DNA of 64,000 nt from Uliginosibacterium gangwonense DSM 18521 (lineage in GTDB: Bacteria > Pseudomonadota > Gammaproteobacteria > Burkholderiales > Rhodocyclaceae). The position numbers and the translations under genes are program-made. The DNA lies in NCBI RefSeq assembly GCF_000373965.1, contig NZ_KB892863.1:215991-279990 (forward strand), read 5' to 3'. This document shows, piece after piece, positions 8,351 to 16,919 of this stretch. Numbering within the stretch: position 1 is the stretch's first letter; the number at the start of each line of letters is the position of its first letter. Below the pieces are notes generated by a model that ran no database searches, had not been told where the DNA came from, and saw only the letters and a list, made by a program, of their open reading frames with translations.

Positions 8351-10237
8351 CTAGAAACCACCATCGGTGGCGTGGTGGTGGCCGCTGCGTGACTGCTTGA
8401 TGGTGGTCAGCGACGAATTGGTATAGATGTGGCACGCGCCACTGCAATCGCGCAATTCGGCTACGGTGTAGAGCACAGTCGGAGAGGCGACTTTCTTGTG
8501 CTCGCCTGCCTTAAAGTTACCCGCATGACAACCCGCGCAGTCCGGTTTGTAAGCGGCATATTTCCAGGGAATGACTTCGTTGTTGCTGGTGTGGCAACTT
8601 GAGCACGTTAGCCCGCTGCCATGCGCTTTGTAGTAGGGTGAGCTGTGGGTATAGGAGCTTGTTGGCGTCCAGGCTGTTGTGCGGTGGCAGCTATCGCAAG
8701 AACGGGTCGTGACAAAGTGGCCTGAAGGTTTGCCGGTGGCTGTGGTGCCGTTGTGGCAGGTGGCACACGTTCCAGGCGTGACATTGGCATGGCTAAAGGA
8801 GGCGGGAATCCAGGCCGTTGTGCGATGGCAGGTGTCGCAACTCGCCGTGGTTGGTAGGTGGTTGACAGGTTTTCCTTTAGCCGTGGTGCCATTGTGGCAA
8901 GTGGCACATGTGCCTGGAGTCACGCCGGTATGACTGAAAGTCGCAGGTATCCAGCCAGTCGTTCGGTGGCAGCTATCGCAGCTGGCGGTGGTTGGCAGGT
9001 GGTTGGCGGGTTTGCCTGTCGCAGTTGTTCCGTTATGGCAGGTTGCACAGGTTCCTGGCGTGACACCGGTATGGCTAAATGTAGCAGGCGTCCAGCCGGT
9101 TGTGCGGTGGCAGCTATCGCAACTCGCCGTGGTTGGTAGGTGGTTGCTGGGTTTCCCCTTGGCCGTGGTTCCGTTATGGCAGGTTGCGCAGGTTCCGGGA
9201 GCCACGCCGGTATGGCTGAAGGTTGCAGGTATCCAGCCCGTTGTGCGATGGCAGCTATCGCAGCTTGCGGTGGTTGCCAGGTGATTGGCAGGTTTTCCTT
9301 TGGCTGTGGTGCCATTGTGGCAAGTAGCACATGTGCCTGGAGTCACGCCGGTATGGCTGAAGGTTGCAGGCGTCCAGCCGGTTGTGCGATGGCAGGTGTC
9401 GCAACTGGCTGTGGTCGGTAGGTGGTTGCTGGGTTTCCCCTTGGCCGTAGTGCCGTTGTGGCAGGTCGCGCAGGTTCCTGGAGCAACACCGGTATGGCTG
9501 AAAGTGGCAGGTATCCAGCCGGTTGTGCGATGGCAAGTGTCGCAGCTGGCGTTCGTTGCCAAGTGATTGGCGGACTTCCCTTTGGCTGTGGTGCCGTTGT
9601 GGCAAGTGGCACATGTGCCTGGAGTCACACCAGTATGACTGAAAGTCGCAGGTATCCAGCCAGTCGTGCGGTGGCAGCTATCGCAGCTTGCAGTCGTTGC
9701 CAAGTGGTTGGCAGGTTTCCCTTTAGCCGTGGTGCCGTTGTGGCAGGTTGCGCAGCTGCCAGCCGCCACGCCTGCATGGTTGAACATGGCAGGCGTCCAG
9801 CCGGTTGTGCGGTGGCAGGTGTCGCAACCTGCTGTGGTCTGTATATGAGTGCTGGGCTTACCGGAAGCGGTGCTGCCATTATGGCAGGTGGCACAGCTGA
9901 AACTCAGTCCTGTATGCGTAAAACGGGCGCCGTTCCATGTTGATGAATTATGACATTGGCTACATTCCTGCGAGGTAGGGATGTGGTTGGCAGGCTTGTG
10001 TGTGGTTGCGGTTCGGCTAGTCTGGCTATGACAGGTGGTGCAATTTCGAGGGGTGCCACGGAAAATTCCATTGGAATGGCACGTCTCACAACGGGCCGTT
10101 GCATGCGCACCAGTGAGGGGGAAACCTGTCCGCACGTGGTCCGCAGGCTTGGTAATCTGAGCGTGCGCCAGACATGCAGCAGCCAGCAGTAGCGCGGCGA
10201 TAAAAACGCGGTAGATTGTTCCAAGCCTGAGTATCAT
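8351..10237 (-). CDS. Secreted multiheme cytochrome c with 23 CXXCH and one CXXXCH motif, built of 47-residue di-heme repeats
   Basis: The 628-residue product begins with a signal peptide (MILRLGTIYRVFIAALLLAA...AHA) and contains 23 CXXCH motifs and a final CSGACH (8429-8446). Most of the protein is nine copies of a 47-residue unit with two hemes each: one CATCHNGTTAKGKP half and one CDSCHRTTGWIPATF half ending in FSHTGV. Regular extra histidines (NHL, SHTG) are likely distal heme ligands. Such proteins are periplasmic or surface electron carriers, often wire-like. I chose the start at 10237 because it gives a clean signal peptide and has AGAGAG upstream; an ATG at 10303 is possible. It lies between a 24-heme cytochrome gene and an outer-membrane barrel gene on the same strand. 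C-terminal HHH and FKAGEHKK segments are additional His-rich spots. Confidence 0.9.
   Translation of the reverse strand: MILRLGTIYRVFIAALLLAAACLAHAQITKPADHVRTGFPLTGAHATARCETCHSNGIFRGTPRNCTTCHSQTSRTATTHKPANHIPTSQECSQCHNSSTWNGARFTHTGLSFSCATCHNGSTASGKPSTHIQTTAGCDTCHRTTGWTPAMFNHAGVAAGSCATCHNGTTAKGKPANHLATTASCDSCHRTTGWIPATFSHTGVTPGTCATCHNGTTAKGKSANHLATNASCDTCHRTTGWIPATFSHTGVAPGTCATCHNGTTAKGKPSNHLPTTASCDTCHRTTGWTPATFSHTGVTPGTCATCHNGTTAKGKPANHLATTASCDSCHRTTGWIPATFSHTGVAPGTCATCHNGTTAKGKPSNHLPTTASCDSCHRTTGWTPATFSHTGVTPGTCATCHNGTTATGKPANHLPTTASCDSCHRTTGWIPATFSHTGVTPGTCATCHNGTTAKGKPVNHLPTTASCDTCHRTTAWIPASFSHANVTPGTCATCHNGTTATGKPSGHFVTTRSCDSCHRTTAWTPTSSYTHSSPYYKAHGSGLTCSSCHTSNNEVIPWKYAAYKPDCAGCHAGNFKAGEHKKVASPTVLYTVAELRDCSGACHIYTNSSLTTIKQSRSGHHHATDGGF
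8626..9895 (-). repeat. Nine tandem 141-bp repeats inside the multiheme cytochrome gene
   Basis: Within the cytochrome gene a 141-bp unit encoding 47 residues and two heme motifs recurs nine times. The middle copies are nearly identical in DNA; for example the string around CATGTGCCTGGAGTCAC returns at about 8907, 9330 and 9611, whole multiples of 141 bp apart. Outer copies are more diverged. Such homogeneity points to recent unequal recombination or gene conversion, so heme number may vary between strains. Long open frames on the opposite strand across this stretch are by-products of the repeats. Confidence 0.85.
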
Positions 10238-10447
10238 CAAGCGCGCTCTCTGAAGAAGCGTGGGCCATTTTCGGGGTATAGAACTACCCTCTTCGAGGCG
10301 CATCGCTCATTGTTGGGATAATTAACTTTATTTTCTTTACTTTATTTAACTCTAAAAGCTTGATTTTTACACGTCAATCAGGCCGATGCTGAAGCCGACG
10401 AGTGGTACTTGAGTGAGTACAACAATGGAATATAAAGGCCAGCCTGG

Positions 10448-10485
10448 AAACGGAATATCTCTTGTAAAACCTAGAGATTCCGTTT
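10448..10485. terminator. Imperfect hairpin downstream of the 24-heme cytochrome gene
   Basis: AAACGGAATATCTC (10448-10461) pairs with GAGATTCCGTTT (10474-10485) except for a two-base bulge, around a 12-base loop. It lies 30 bp beyond the stop of the cytochrome gene that ends at 10515. There is no strong T-tract, so it may attenuate or stabilise the transcript rather than stop it. The 211-bp gap between the two cytochrome genes shows no other gene. Confidence 0.4.
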
Positions 10486-10514
10486 GTCGAAGCGGAGCGC
10501 CTACCGTTTGTCTG

Positions 10515-12257
10515 CTAACGGGAGCGAACTTCACGGAAGGTACTCGTCAGGTGGCATTGCTCACAACGTGGCCCGAATTTTCCTTCGTGCACGTCATCCA
10601 TACGGTGACAGCTGATGCAGTTCATGGATACATTGAATTGCTTTTCTATGCGAACGGTATGACATGACTCACATGTGGTGCGCGCGTGGGCACCGTCAAG
10701 CTTGAAGTGGGTCCTGGCGTTATGGTCGAAGTCCCAGCTTCTCCAGTCCCGACTGTTGTGGCAGGTTTCGCAGCGCGGCCCCAGGCGTCTCTTGTGTACG
10801 TCCTGTTTGTCGTGGCAGCCCACGCAGTCGCGCGCTACATCTTTATAAGCCTGGGTTTTGTGGCATTGTGCGCATTCGACCTTGCTGTGTTGGCCAATTA
10901 AAGGGAAGTGCGTGCGATTATGATCAAATGCAGTTGATTTCCATTCTCGTTCATTATGACATTGCCCACATGCTGTACCCAGGGTGCCACGGTGACGATC
11001 ATCTTTAAGGTGGCAGCTTACGCAATTCTGGTTCAGTTTGTCCTTGAATAGGTTACCTTGGTGGCAACTGTCACATTTTGTGTTGGCGTGTTTGCCCTGC
11101 AGTGCCCAATGGCCATCACGGGCATGATCGAAGTGCCATGCCTTCCAGCTCTTTTCCGTGTGGCAGCTCTTGCAGTCCTCTCCGAAACGGGTCTTGTGAC
11201 GATCATCTTTTTTGTGACAGGTGATACATTCGGAAGGCGTTTCGCGGAAGCGTTGATCCTTGTGACAGGCGCCACATTCCACGTCGCCATGCTTGCCCAG
11301 CAGGGGGAAACGCGTTTTGCTGTGATCGAAGCGTGTTTCCTTCCAACTCCGCTCTATGTGGCAGTTTGCGCAGTTGGGCCCGAGCGAGCCCTTGTGTTTG
11401 TCGTCGTTGCGATGGCAACTGATGCAGGTTGCTTGTAGTTTGTCCTTATAGAGGAAACCCGTATGGCAAGACTCACACTTGGCAGTTTGATGCTTTCCTT
11501 TCAGGGCAAAATGCGCATCCTGTTCGTGATTGAAGGTGATCGTCTTCCAGTTCTTTTCAACGTGGCAGCTCCTGCAGTTTTCGCCAAAGTGGGTCTTGTG
11601 ATGATCGTCTACGCGATGGCAGGCAATGCAGGTCTTGGGCGTTCCCTTATAGCGGCCATCGGTATGGCAGGATTTGCAGCTTGTAGAGATATGCGCACCT
11701 AGTAGTGGGAAATCGGTTTTGCTGTGATCGAATTTTGCTTCTTTCCAATTCGATTCGTTGTGGCAATCTGCACAGCCTTGCCCCAGGCCACCTTTGTGTA
11801 CATCGTTGTCACGGTGACATGCCACGCAGGTGGAAGGTGCCTCACGATACTTACGACCGGGTTTGTGACAGGCTGCACATTCTTTCTTCAGGTGGGCGCC
11901 GCGAAGCATAAAATTGCTCTGACTGTGGTCAAATTTCTTTTCGTCCAGCACCACAATACGAGCCTCGCGTCCAGCGTGATCGGTATGACAAGCAGCACAG
12001 CGCTGAGGTTTCAATCTGCCGTGGAAACCTCGTTTGGTGTCAAGGTCTCGTCTGATTTCCTTGTGGCAATCTTTGCAACGTTCGTCCTGCCCGGCTTTGT
12101 TGAAGCGGACGTGACAATTTTTGCAGTCGCTCTCCAGCTTGGCATGGCTGGAGGTAAGTTTGCCGGGCATGATGACCGTTTCGACACTTTGCCCGTGGGC
12201 CAGGGAAGCCACTAAGCAAAGCGTCAACACATAGAGGAGCTTGAGCAATGTCTTCAT
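10515..12257 (-). CDS. Secreted 24-heme cytochrome c (cytochrome c3-like repeats)
   Basis: The 580-residue product has a signal peptide (MKTLLKLLYVLTLCLVASLAHG, start at 12257) and 24 CXXCH motifs spread over its whole length. The hemes come in repeating blocks of about 60-65 residues with the pattern CRSCHVEKNWK, FDHSKTRFPLLGKH, CGACHKDQRF, CITCHKKDDRHK. The FDH, GKH and DDxHK histidines are probably distal ligands, as in c3-type and other low-potential cytochromes. It is lysine-rich, unlike the Thr-rich cytochrome encoded downstream. The start lies 1 bp after the stop of the membrane protein gene, a tight operon link. Likely role: periplasmic (or surface) electron relay between an inner-membrane quinone-linked protein and an outer-membrane conduit. 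Confidence 0.92.
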   Translation of the reverse strand: MKTLLKLLYVLTLCLVASLAHGQSVETVIMPGKLTSSHAKLESDCKNCHVRFNKAGQDERCKDCHKEIRRDLDTKRGFHGRLKPQRCAACHTDHAGREARIVVLDEKKFDHSQSNFMLRGAHLKKECAACHKPGRKYREAPSTCVACHRDNDVHKGGLGQGCADCHNESNWKEAKFDHSKTDFPLLGAHISTSCKSCHTDGRYKGTPKTCIACHRVDDHHKTHFGENCRSCHVEKNWKTITFNHEQDAHFALKGKHQTAKCESCHTGFLYKDKLQATCISCHRNDDKHKGSLGPNCANCHIERSWKETRFDHSKTRFPLLGKHGDVECGACHKDQRFRETPSECITCHKKDDRHKTRFGEDCKSCHTEKSWKAWHFDHARDGHWALQGKHANTKCDSCHQGNLFKDKLNQNCVSCHLKDDRHRGTLGTACGQCHNEREWKSTAFDHNRTHFPLIGQHSKVECAQCHKTQAYKDVARDCVGCHDKQDVHKRRLGPRCETCHNSRDWRSWDFDHNARTHFKLDGAHARTTCESCHTVRIEKQFNVSMNCISCHRMDDVHEGKFGPRCEQCHLTSTFREVRSR

Positions 12258-12258
12258 T

Positions 12259-13152
12259 TCAGTACATGTGCACGGCCAAAACGTGTACGACAGCGCTGGC
12301 GGCCAGAAGGTAGAGAAAGGGCACGTGGACGATGTGCCACAAGGCAAACAGACGTTCAAATGCGGTGAATTGCGCTACACTGATGAGCGCATCCAGATGC
12401 AGGCGGAGTACATTCTTAGCCCGATCCTGACGACGGGATAGCTTATCTGTATCCCATTGACGTACAGTGGCGTGTTGCGACAGCTTCTTTAGGATGACTC
12501 GTGTGCATTGTCGGCGTAGCCACCATGTGCGCGGTTGCAAGGTCAAAAAGCGCATGCATCGTCTCCAGGGCGACTGCAGAGGCAGCTGCAAGGTGGCTTC
12601 GAATGCCATCAGGCGCGTCTTCACCTCTGGAGCATAGTCAAGCACAGACTGGACTTCCGATGAGGCAAGTCCGGCGCGTTCACGAATGTTTTGTAGCGTT
12701 TCCCGCTGCCCGGTGAGGGTGTTATGGATGCGCACATAAATGAACCGCCCTACAAAACCACTGGCGGCTACGAGCAGCATGCTGGCCAGCGCGATCGTGG
12801 CATTCAGGGTACGCAGGTGATAAGTTGAATGCGTAAGAATCAGGAGTGGCCCAGAAATCCCAAGGAGAACATGGATGCGTAGCCATTGCCGCATGGCTCC
12901 CCAAGTGCGCATCACGCGTAAATTTTTGCGCAACGGGTACGCCAGCAGACTGAGCATCATCAAAGCGCCGCTCAGGCCAAGATAGTAACCAATGTCGTCA
13001 CCCGGAGAAAACAGGTTGCTGCGACCGATAACAAAGGTTAGGCCGACAAGTGTGCCAACGCCGCACAGCAAGACCCAGGTGCGGGTGGTATTGCGTCGGG
13101 GGAGGCGTAGACTGGACGCTCCCGGTGGAGTAGGAATTAATCTCTCTGTCAT
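12259..13152 (-). CDS. Polytopic inner-membrane protein with b-heme-like histidines (putative cytochrome b partner of multiheme cytochromes)
   Basis: The 297-residue protein has about five membrane spans: four in residues 25-142 and one at the C-terminus (267-295). Between them is a basic, helical cytoplasmic segment (about 145-260). Histidines lie within or beside the helices (RIHVLLG, THSTYH, ALWHIVH, VVHVLAVH), spaced as in b-type cytochromes or ferric-reductase-like proteins. I do not recognise a named family with certainty. The coupling to a 24-heme cytochrome gene (1-bp gap) suggests it exchanges electrons with the quinone pool or with the divergent Fe-S/FAD oxidoreductase. The gene is the first of the leftward block; the 143-bp gap to the divergent gene must hold both promoters. 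Confidence 0.75.
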   Translation of the reverse strand: MTERLIPTPPGASSLRLPRRNTTRTWVLLCGVGTLVGLTFVIGRSNLFSPGDDIGYYLGLSGALMMLSLLAYPLRKNLRVMRTWGAMRQWLRIHVLLGISGPLLILTHSTYHLRTLNATIALASMLLVAASGFVGRFIYVRIHNTLTGQRETLQNIRERAGLASSEVQSVLDYAPEVKTRLMAFEATLQLPLQSPWRRCMRFLTLQPRTWWLRRQCTRVILKKLSQHATVRQWDTDKLSRRQDRAKNVLRLHLDALISVAQFTAFERLFALWHIVHVPFLYLLAASAVVHVLAVHMY

Positions 13153-13295
13153 ATTTATGGTTGGTTTGTTGTCAGCGCCGTCGGTCGGAATCGACTAAAC
13201 AGCGCCATGCGACAGTCAACACTAATGTGATAGATTTTCCAAGATTTACAACATATTTGCCGACAAGCGGCTTTTTTGTCTTCGGGTCTTTCCTT

Positions 13296-14609
13296 ATGTT
13301 TACTGATTCACTCAACTATCTGCCGCTCTATTTTGTGCCGCTTCTGGCGTTTTTGGGCTTGCATTTCTGGCGCCGCCACAATCGTGCACGTCAAGACCAC
13401 GCCACACTCAAGGAGGCAGTGGAGGCGGGATTGACCGAACCGGCTTCGTTACATCCGGTAGTCGATATCAATCGTTGCATCGGCTCCGGTTCTTGTGTCA
13501 ATGCGTGTCCAGAAGGCGCATTGGGAATCATTCGCGGTAAGGCCCAGCTCATCAATGCAGCGGCGTGCATCGGTCATGGTGCGTGTGCCAGCGCCTGCGC
13601 GTTCGATGCTATAAGTCTCGTATTCGGTACCGAACGGCGCGGCATCGACATTCCACTCGTTCATCCAAGTTTTGAAACCAATGTTCCTGGCATTTTTATT
13701 GCAGGTGAGTTGGGTGGGATGGGGTTGGTACGCAAAGCGGTAGAGCAGGGAGTGCAGGCGATGGAATCGGTCGCCAAGGGGAAGCGATATGAGGGCGCCG
13801 CAGAAGGGTATGACGTTGTAGTGGTTGGAGCGGGGCCTGCAGGCCTAGCTGCAGGCGTCTCCGCGCTGCGTAAGGGGCTACGCTATTGCTTGGTCGACCA
13901 GGAAGACTCATTAGGTGGGACCATCTATCACTATCCGCGTAATAAAGTTGTCATGACTGACGCAATACGTCTGCCAGGATTCGATTCGGTGCCGCCAGGT
14001 GAAATCGGCAAGGAATCCCTGTTGAAATATTGGCACGGCGTTGTCAAGCGTAGCGGCTTGAAGATTGAATATAAACAACAGCTCTTGCGCATTGAAAAGG
14101 AGGGGAATGGATTTGTTGTGCATACCACGAATAAGGCTTTGCGTTGCCAGAATGTATTGTTGTCCATCGGTCGACGAGGCACGCCTCGCAAGCTCGATGT
14201 ACCCGGTGAAGAACTTCCCAAGGTGGTGTACCGCTTGATTGATGCCGAACAATACCGTGGGCAGAAGGTACTGGTGGTGGGTGGTGGCGATAGCGCACTT
14301 GAGGCTGCACTGGCCTTGGCTGGACAACCTGACACGGATGTAACTTTGTCATACCGCAGCGCGGCCTTCAATCGCATCAAAACCAAGAACCGCATAGCGA
14401 TAGAGCAGGCTCGCTCCAATGGTGCTGTCCGTCTGTTACTGGAGTCGAATGTAAAGAGCATTTCAAAAAAGAGTGTCAGTCTGATCATGCACGATCAGAC
14501 CATGGAACTTGCCAACGATTGCGTGGTGGTCTGTGCAGGTGGGGTCTTGCCGACAGACTTGTTGCGCGACACCGGGATCATGATCGAAACCAAGTTTGGA
14601 ACGGCTTGA
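13296..14609 (+). CDS. Ferredoxin-domain NAD(P)/FAD-dependent oxidoreductase, membrane-anchored
   Basis: The 437-residue product starts with a short N-terminal segment and one membrane span (LPLYFVPLLAFLGLHFW). A two-cluster ferredoxin domain follows, then a thioredoxin-reductase-like flavoprotein: FAD motif VVGAGPAGLAAG, NAD(P) motif VVGGGDSALEAAL, and CAGGVLPTDLL near the end. The ferredoxin motifs are CIGSGSCVNACP and CIGHGACASACA, each with Ser or His where the second cysteine is usual; I recall this as common in this family. The protein could shuttle electrons between NAD(P)H and a membrane or cytochrome partner. It is divergent from the cytochrome block. The start at 13296 is chosen for the membrane anchor; no clear ribosome-binding site is seen and an earlier start is possible. 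Confidence 0.8.
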   Translation: MFTDSLNYLPLYFVPLLAFLGLHFWRRHNRARQDHATLKEAVEAGLTEPASLHPVVDINRCIGSGSCVNACPEGALGIIRGKAQLINAAACIGHGACASACAFDAISLVFGTERRGIDIPLVHPSFETNVPGIFIAGELGGMGLVRKAVEQGVQAMESVAKGKRYEGAAEGYDVVVVGAGPAGLAAGVSALRKGLRYCLVDQEDSLGGTIYHYPRNKVVMTDAIRLPGFDSVPPGEIGKESLLKYWHGVVKRSGLKIEYKQQLLRIEKEGNGFVVHTTNKALRCQNVLLSIGRRGTPRKLDVPGEELPKVVYRLIDAEQYRGQKVLVVGGGDSALEAALALAGQPDTDVTLSYRSAAFNRIKTKNRIAIEQARSNGAVRLLLESNVKSISKKSVSLIMHDQTMELANDCVVVCAGGVLPTDLLRDTGIMIETKFGTA

Positions 14610-15253
14610 GTGTGTTCCTCACTGCCTGGGCATGGGTGCAGGCAGTTGAAACCGATGCTCCAATTCCGTCGTTTGCTACGGCTGCCTTTTCTGCCACTTC
14701 AGTAGATCCACGGTTTTATGGCAATACAGGACGGCCAACGTGCCGCTAGCCTGTTACTTGCCGAGGCAGCCCGCTTATGCAGACCAAGCGTCCTATCCCA
14801 TCAATGCGCCGATCCAAGCACTTGGCTTGTGTCCGCCAAGCTAGCCCTGGCTTGCTGGGTGTAAAGGCCAAACTGTGCCTGGCAGGTGCCCACAAACAAT
14901 GGCTGGGCGCGGAGTGCGGGGAACTCGGTAATGTGGTCAAACAGGCAGTGATTCAAACCCCTGTGAATTCACCGCTTACCTCATGCTGGGTTATCTCTGA
15001 AATATGGTTACAAGCCCTTTGGACATTCCTCCTGCAGAGACCGCGTGCAACGACTAAACTGGGAGGGTTATGTTCTGTCAAGGATCCAGTATAGGAAAAG
15101 AGTCCGTTCGTGTATTGTTTTTTCGTTCGGCTGATCTAAGTTATCTGGAAGGATGGGCTCTATAGCAAGGTGAACTTTGATCGGAAAATGGTAGTCATGA
15201 AGAAGGTATGAAAATGTTTTCGTGCCACAAACAGTGACAGGAAGGTGTCATAA
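14610..15253. other. 644-bp stretch with probable decayed coding sequence and a hairpin
   Basis: No intact gene is supported here. Short protein-like stretches occur in shifting frames: VFLTAWAWVQAVETDAP from about 14610, then MAIQDGQRAASLLLAEAAR from 14718 to a stop at 14862, then an A/G/K-rich piece from about 14865. This suggests a frameshifted, unidentified gene remnant. At 14621-14646 the arms ACTGCCTG/CAGGCAGT form a perfect 8-bp hairpin just after the oxidoreductase stop. The last 150 bp should hold the promoter of the kinase gene starting at 15254. Confidence 0.35.
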
Positions 15254-16900
15254 ATGGGACACGTCCGCATCCCTCTTTTTCAGCAACAGAATGAAGAAAG
15301 TCGTCTTATTGAGTGTCTCCGGGTTGTGCTGGCGATTATCGCCGGGTTGCTGTTACTGGATACTCCAGTGGAAGCACAGCACCGCTTGTTCATCGGTATC
15401 ATTGGTTTCAGCATGTATGCAGGCGGGCTATTATGGCTTTCTGCCAGCGGCCTCCCGCTCCCCTTATTTCGCATTCTGCACTGGCTGGACGCTTGTTGGT
15501 TTTTGCTCTTGATTGGCCTTTCAGCCGACGCAGGGGTTCGCTACTTCTTGTTCCTGTTTTTCCCCGTACTATTTGCCGCCTGGCGCCAAGGAATAGGAGA
15601 GAGCACTGCTATTTCAGCTGTTTGCAGTCTGGCAGCATTAGTCGAATTCGTTTTTCTGGCGCCTGGATTATCGTGGGCACGGCTTTTGGCCTTGCCCCTT
15701 TCTTTGTTGCTAACGGGGCCGTTGGTGGCAATTCTTGCACATGCAGAAGCTAGTACCCGCCAAGCCCTGACATTTGCGGTGACATTGTTGGAGCGGGTTG
15801 ACGTCAGGCGCGGCCTGGATTCCATTTCGCCTGCTTTGGTTGAACGCATTGCACAAGAGTTTGGTGCAAAAGGTGCTTTGATGGTGATCTTGGAGACGGG
15901 AAAACCACCAAAAATTCTATGCTGGGAAGAAAGTGAGTGTTGTTGCGAACTCTCCAGTTCTGCCACCCCACCCCTGTTGGAAAAAATTGCGCTATTGCCT
16001 AAGGGACTCGCCTGCACGTATGTAATGCGACAACCCTATTGGGGGGCACCCTCTCTACAACTTGTGGCCATAAACGAGGAGACTGAGTTTAAAAATCCTG
16101 AATGTGTAGCCGAACTGGCCACCTTTCTAGGATGTGATGCCCTGATGTCTGTGCCATTGCTGTGCCGTAGTAGCGGTAACTTACGCCTGTTATTGTTGGG
16201 TGAGGTGGGATTATTGCGGACAAATGACTTGGGCATGTTAATACAAGTAGCAGAGCAACTGACTCCATTTATAGAAAATGCCATTTTGATAGAAAACCTA
16301 TCCAATGAAGCAGTCGACGAGGAGCGTTCCCGGATTGGTCGCAATCTTCATGACACAGCTATTCAGCCTTATATCGGGTTGAAATTTGCCATCGAGGCAT
16401 TGGTGCGTGAAGCAGGTACTGAGAACCGTCTGGCACCGGATCTTGCGCGTCTGTTGGAAATGGCGAATGAAGAACTGGCCTCAATGCGCGATGTTGTGGG
16501 CGGACTGCGGGGAAATTCTTCTCTGGGAGGCGTTTTGCTAAGAAATGCTGTACAGCGCCAGGCAACGAGATTTTCACAACTATTTGGTGTACAGGTCGAC
16601 GTCAGCATCGACGGCATTTTGCCAGTCAATAGACATTTGGCTGGCGAGCTATTTCACTTGGTGGCAGAAGGTTTGAGCAATGTTCGGCGACATACGTCAG
16701 CGCATCGGGCATGGATATTCATGAATATTCAAGATACCACACTGGTTCTTAAAATTTGCAATGAGCGCGACGAGAAGGTATTGCCTTCACCGTTTCTGCC
16801 GCGTTCTCTGAGTGAACGCACGGCAGAACTGGGTGGAGATGTTCGGGTTGAGTTTGATAACTGCAGTACTACAGTCACAGTTGAAATACCAATCGAATGA
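15254..16900 (+). CDS. NarL-family sensor histidine kinase (HisKA_3) with N-terminal membrane domain and GAF-like domain
   Basis: The 548-residue protein has about five N-terminal membrane spans (residues 20-165), then a GAF-like sensor region (about 180-340). The dimerisation/phosphoacceptor helix of the HisKA_3 type follows (ERSRIGRNLHDTAIQ, H366), then an HATPase domain with the N-box EGLSNVRRH near residue 470. GGAAGG precedes the ATG at 15254. The response regulator gene follows 19 bp downstream, so the two form a pair. The membrane part has no recognised ligand-binding motif. Because the next genes are pilin genes with a palindromic upstream element, I infer that the pair controls the Flp/Tad locus. 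Confidence 0.9.
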   Translation: MGHVRIPLFQQQNEESRLIECLRVVLAIIAGLLLLDTPVEAQHRLFIGIIGFSMYAGGLLWLSASGLPLPLFRILHWLDACWFLLLIGLSADAGVRYFLFLFFPVLFAAWRQGIGESTAISAVCSLAALVEFVFLAPGLSWARLLALPLSLLLTGPLVAILAHAEASTRQALTFAVTLLERVDVRRGLDSISPALVERIAQEFGAKGALMVILETGKPPKILCWEESECCCELSSSATPPLLEKIALLPKGLACTYVMRQPYWGAPSLQLVAINEETEFKNPECVAELATFLGCDALMSVPLLCRSSGNLRLLLLGEVGLLRTNDLGMLIQVAEQLTPFIENAILIENLSNEAVDEERSRIGRNLHDTAIQPYIGLKFAIEALVREAGTENRLAPDLARLLEMANEELASMRDVVGGLRGNSSLGGVLLRNAVQRQATRFSQLFGVQVDVSIDGILPVNRHLAGELFHLVAEGLSNVRRHTSAHRAWIFMNIQDTTLVLKICNERDEKVLPSPFLPRSLSERTAELGGDVRVEFDNCSTTVTVEIPIE

Positions 16901-16919
16901 ATTCGTTGGAGGTTCAAGG

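Noticed and set aside
8626..9895. Regularly spaced direct repeats that might suggest a CRISPR array
   Set aside because: The units are contiguous, in frame and protein-coding with no unique spacers; no cas gene is nearby.
8608..9943. Several long plus-strand open frames opposite the repeat cytochrome gene
   Set aside because: They repeat with the same 141-bp period and give low-complexity V/A/W/G-rich proteins. They are shadows of the CXXCH repeats on the other strand.
10686..12215. Several plus-strand open frames opposite the 24-heme cytochrome gene
   Set aside because: Valine/alanine-rich antisense shadows of periodic CXXCH coding; the minus strand gives a clear signal peptide and 24 heme motifs.
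14777..15094. 105-codon plus-strand open frame after the oxidoreductase gene
   Set aside because: Only part of it looks coding and the apparent coding frame shifts. I treat the stretch as a possible gene remnant rather than a gene.
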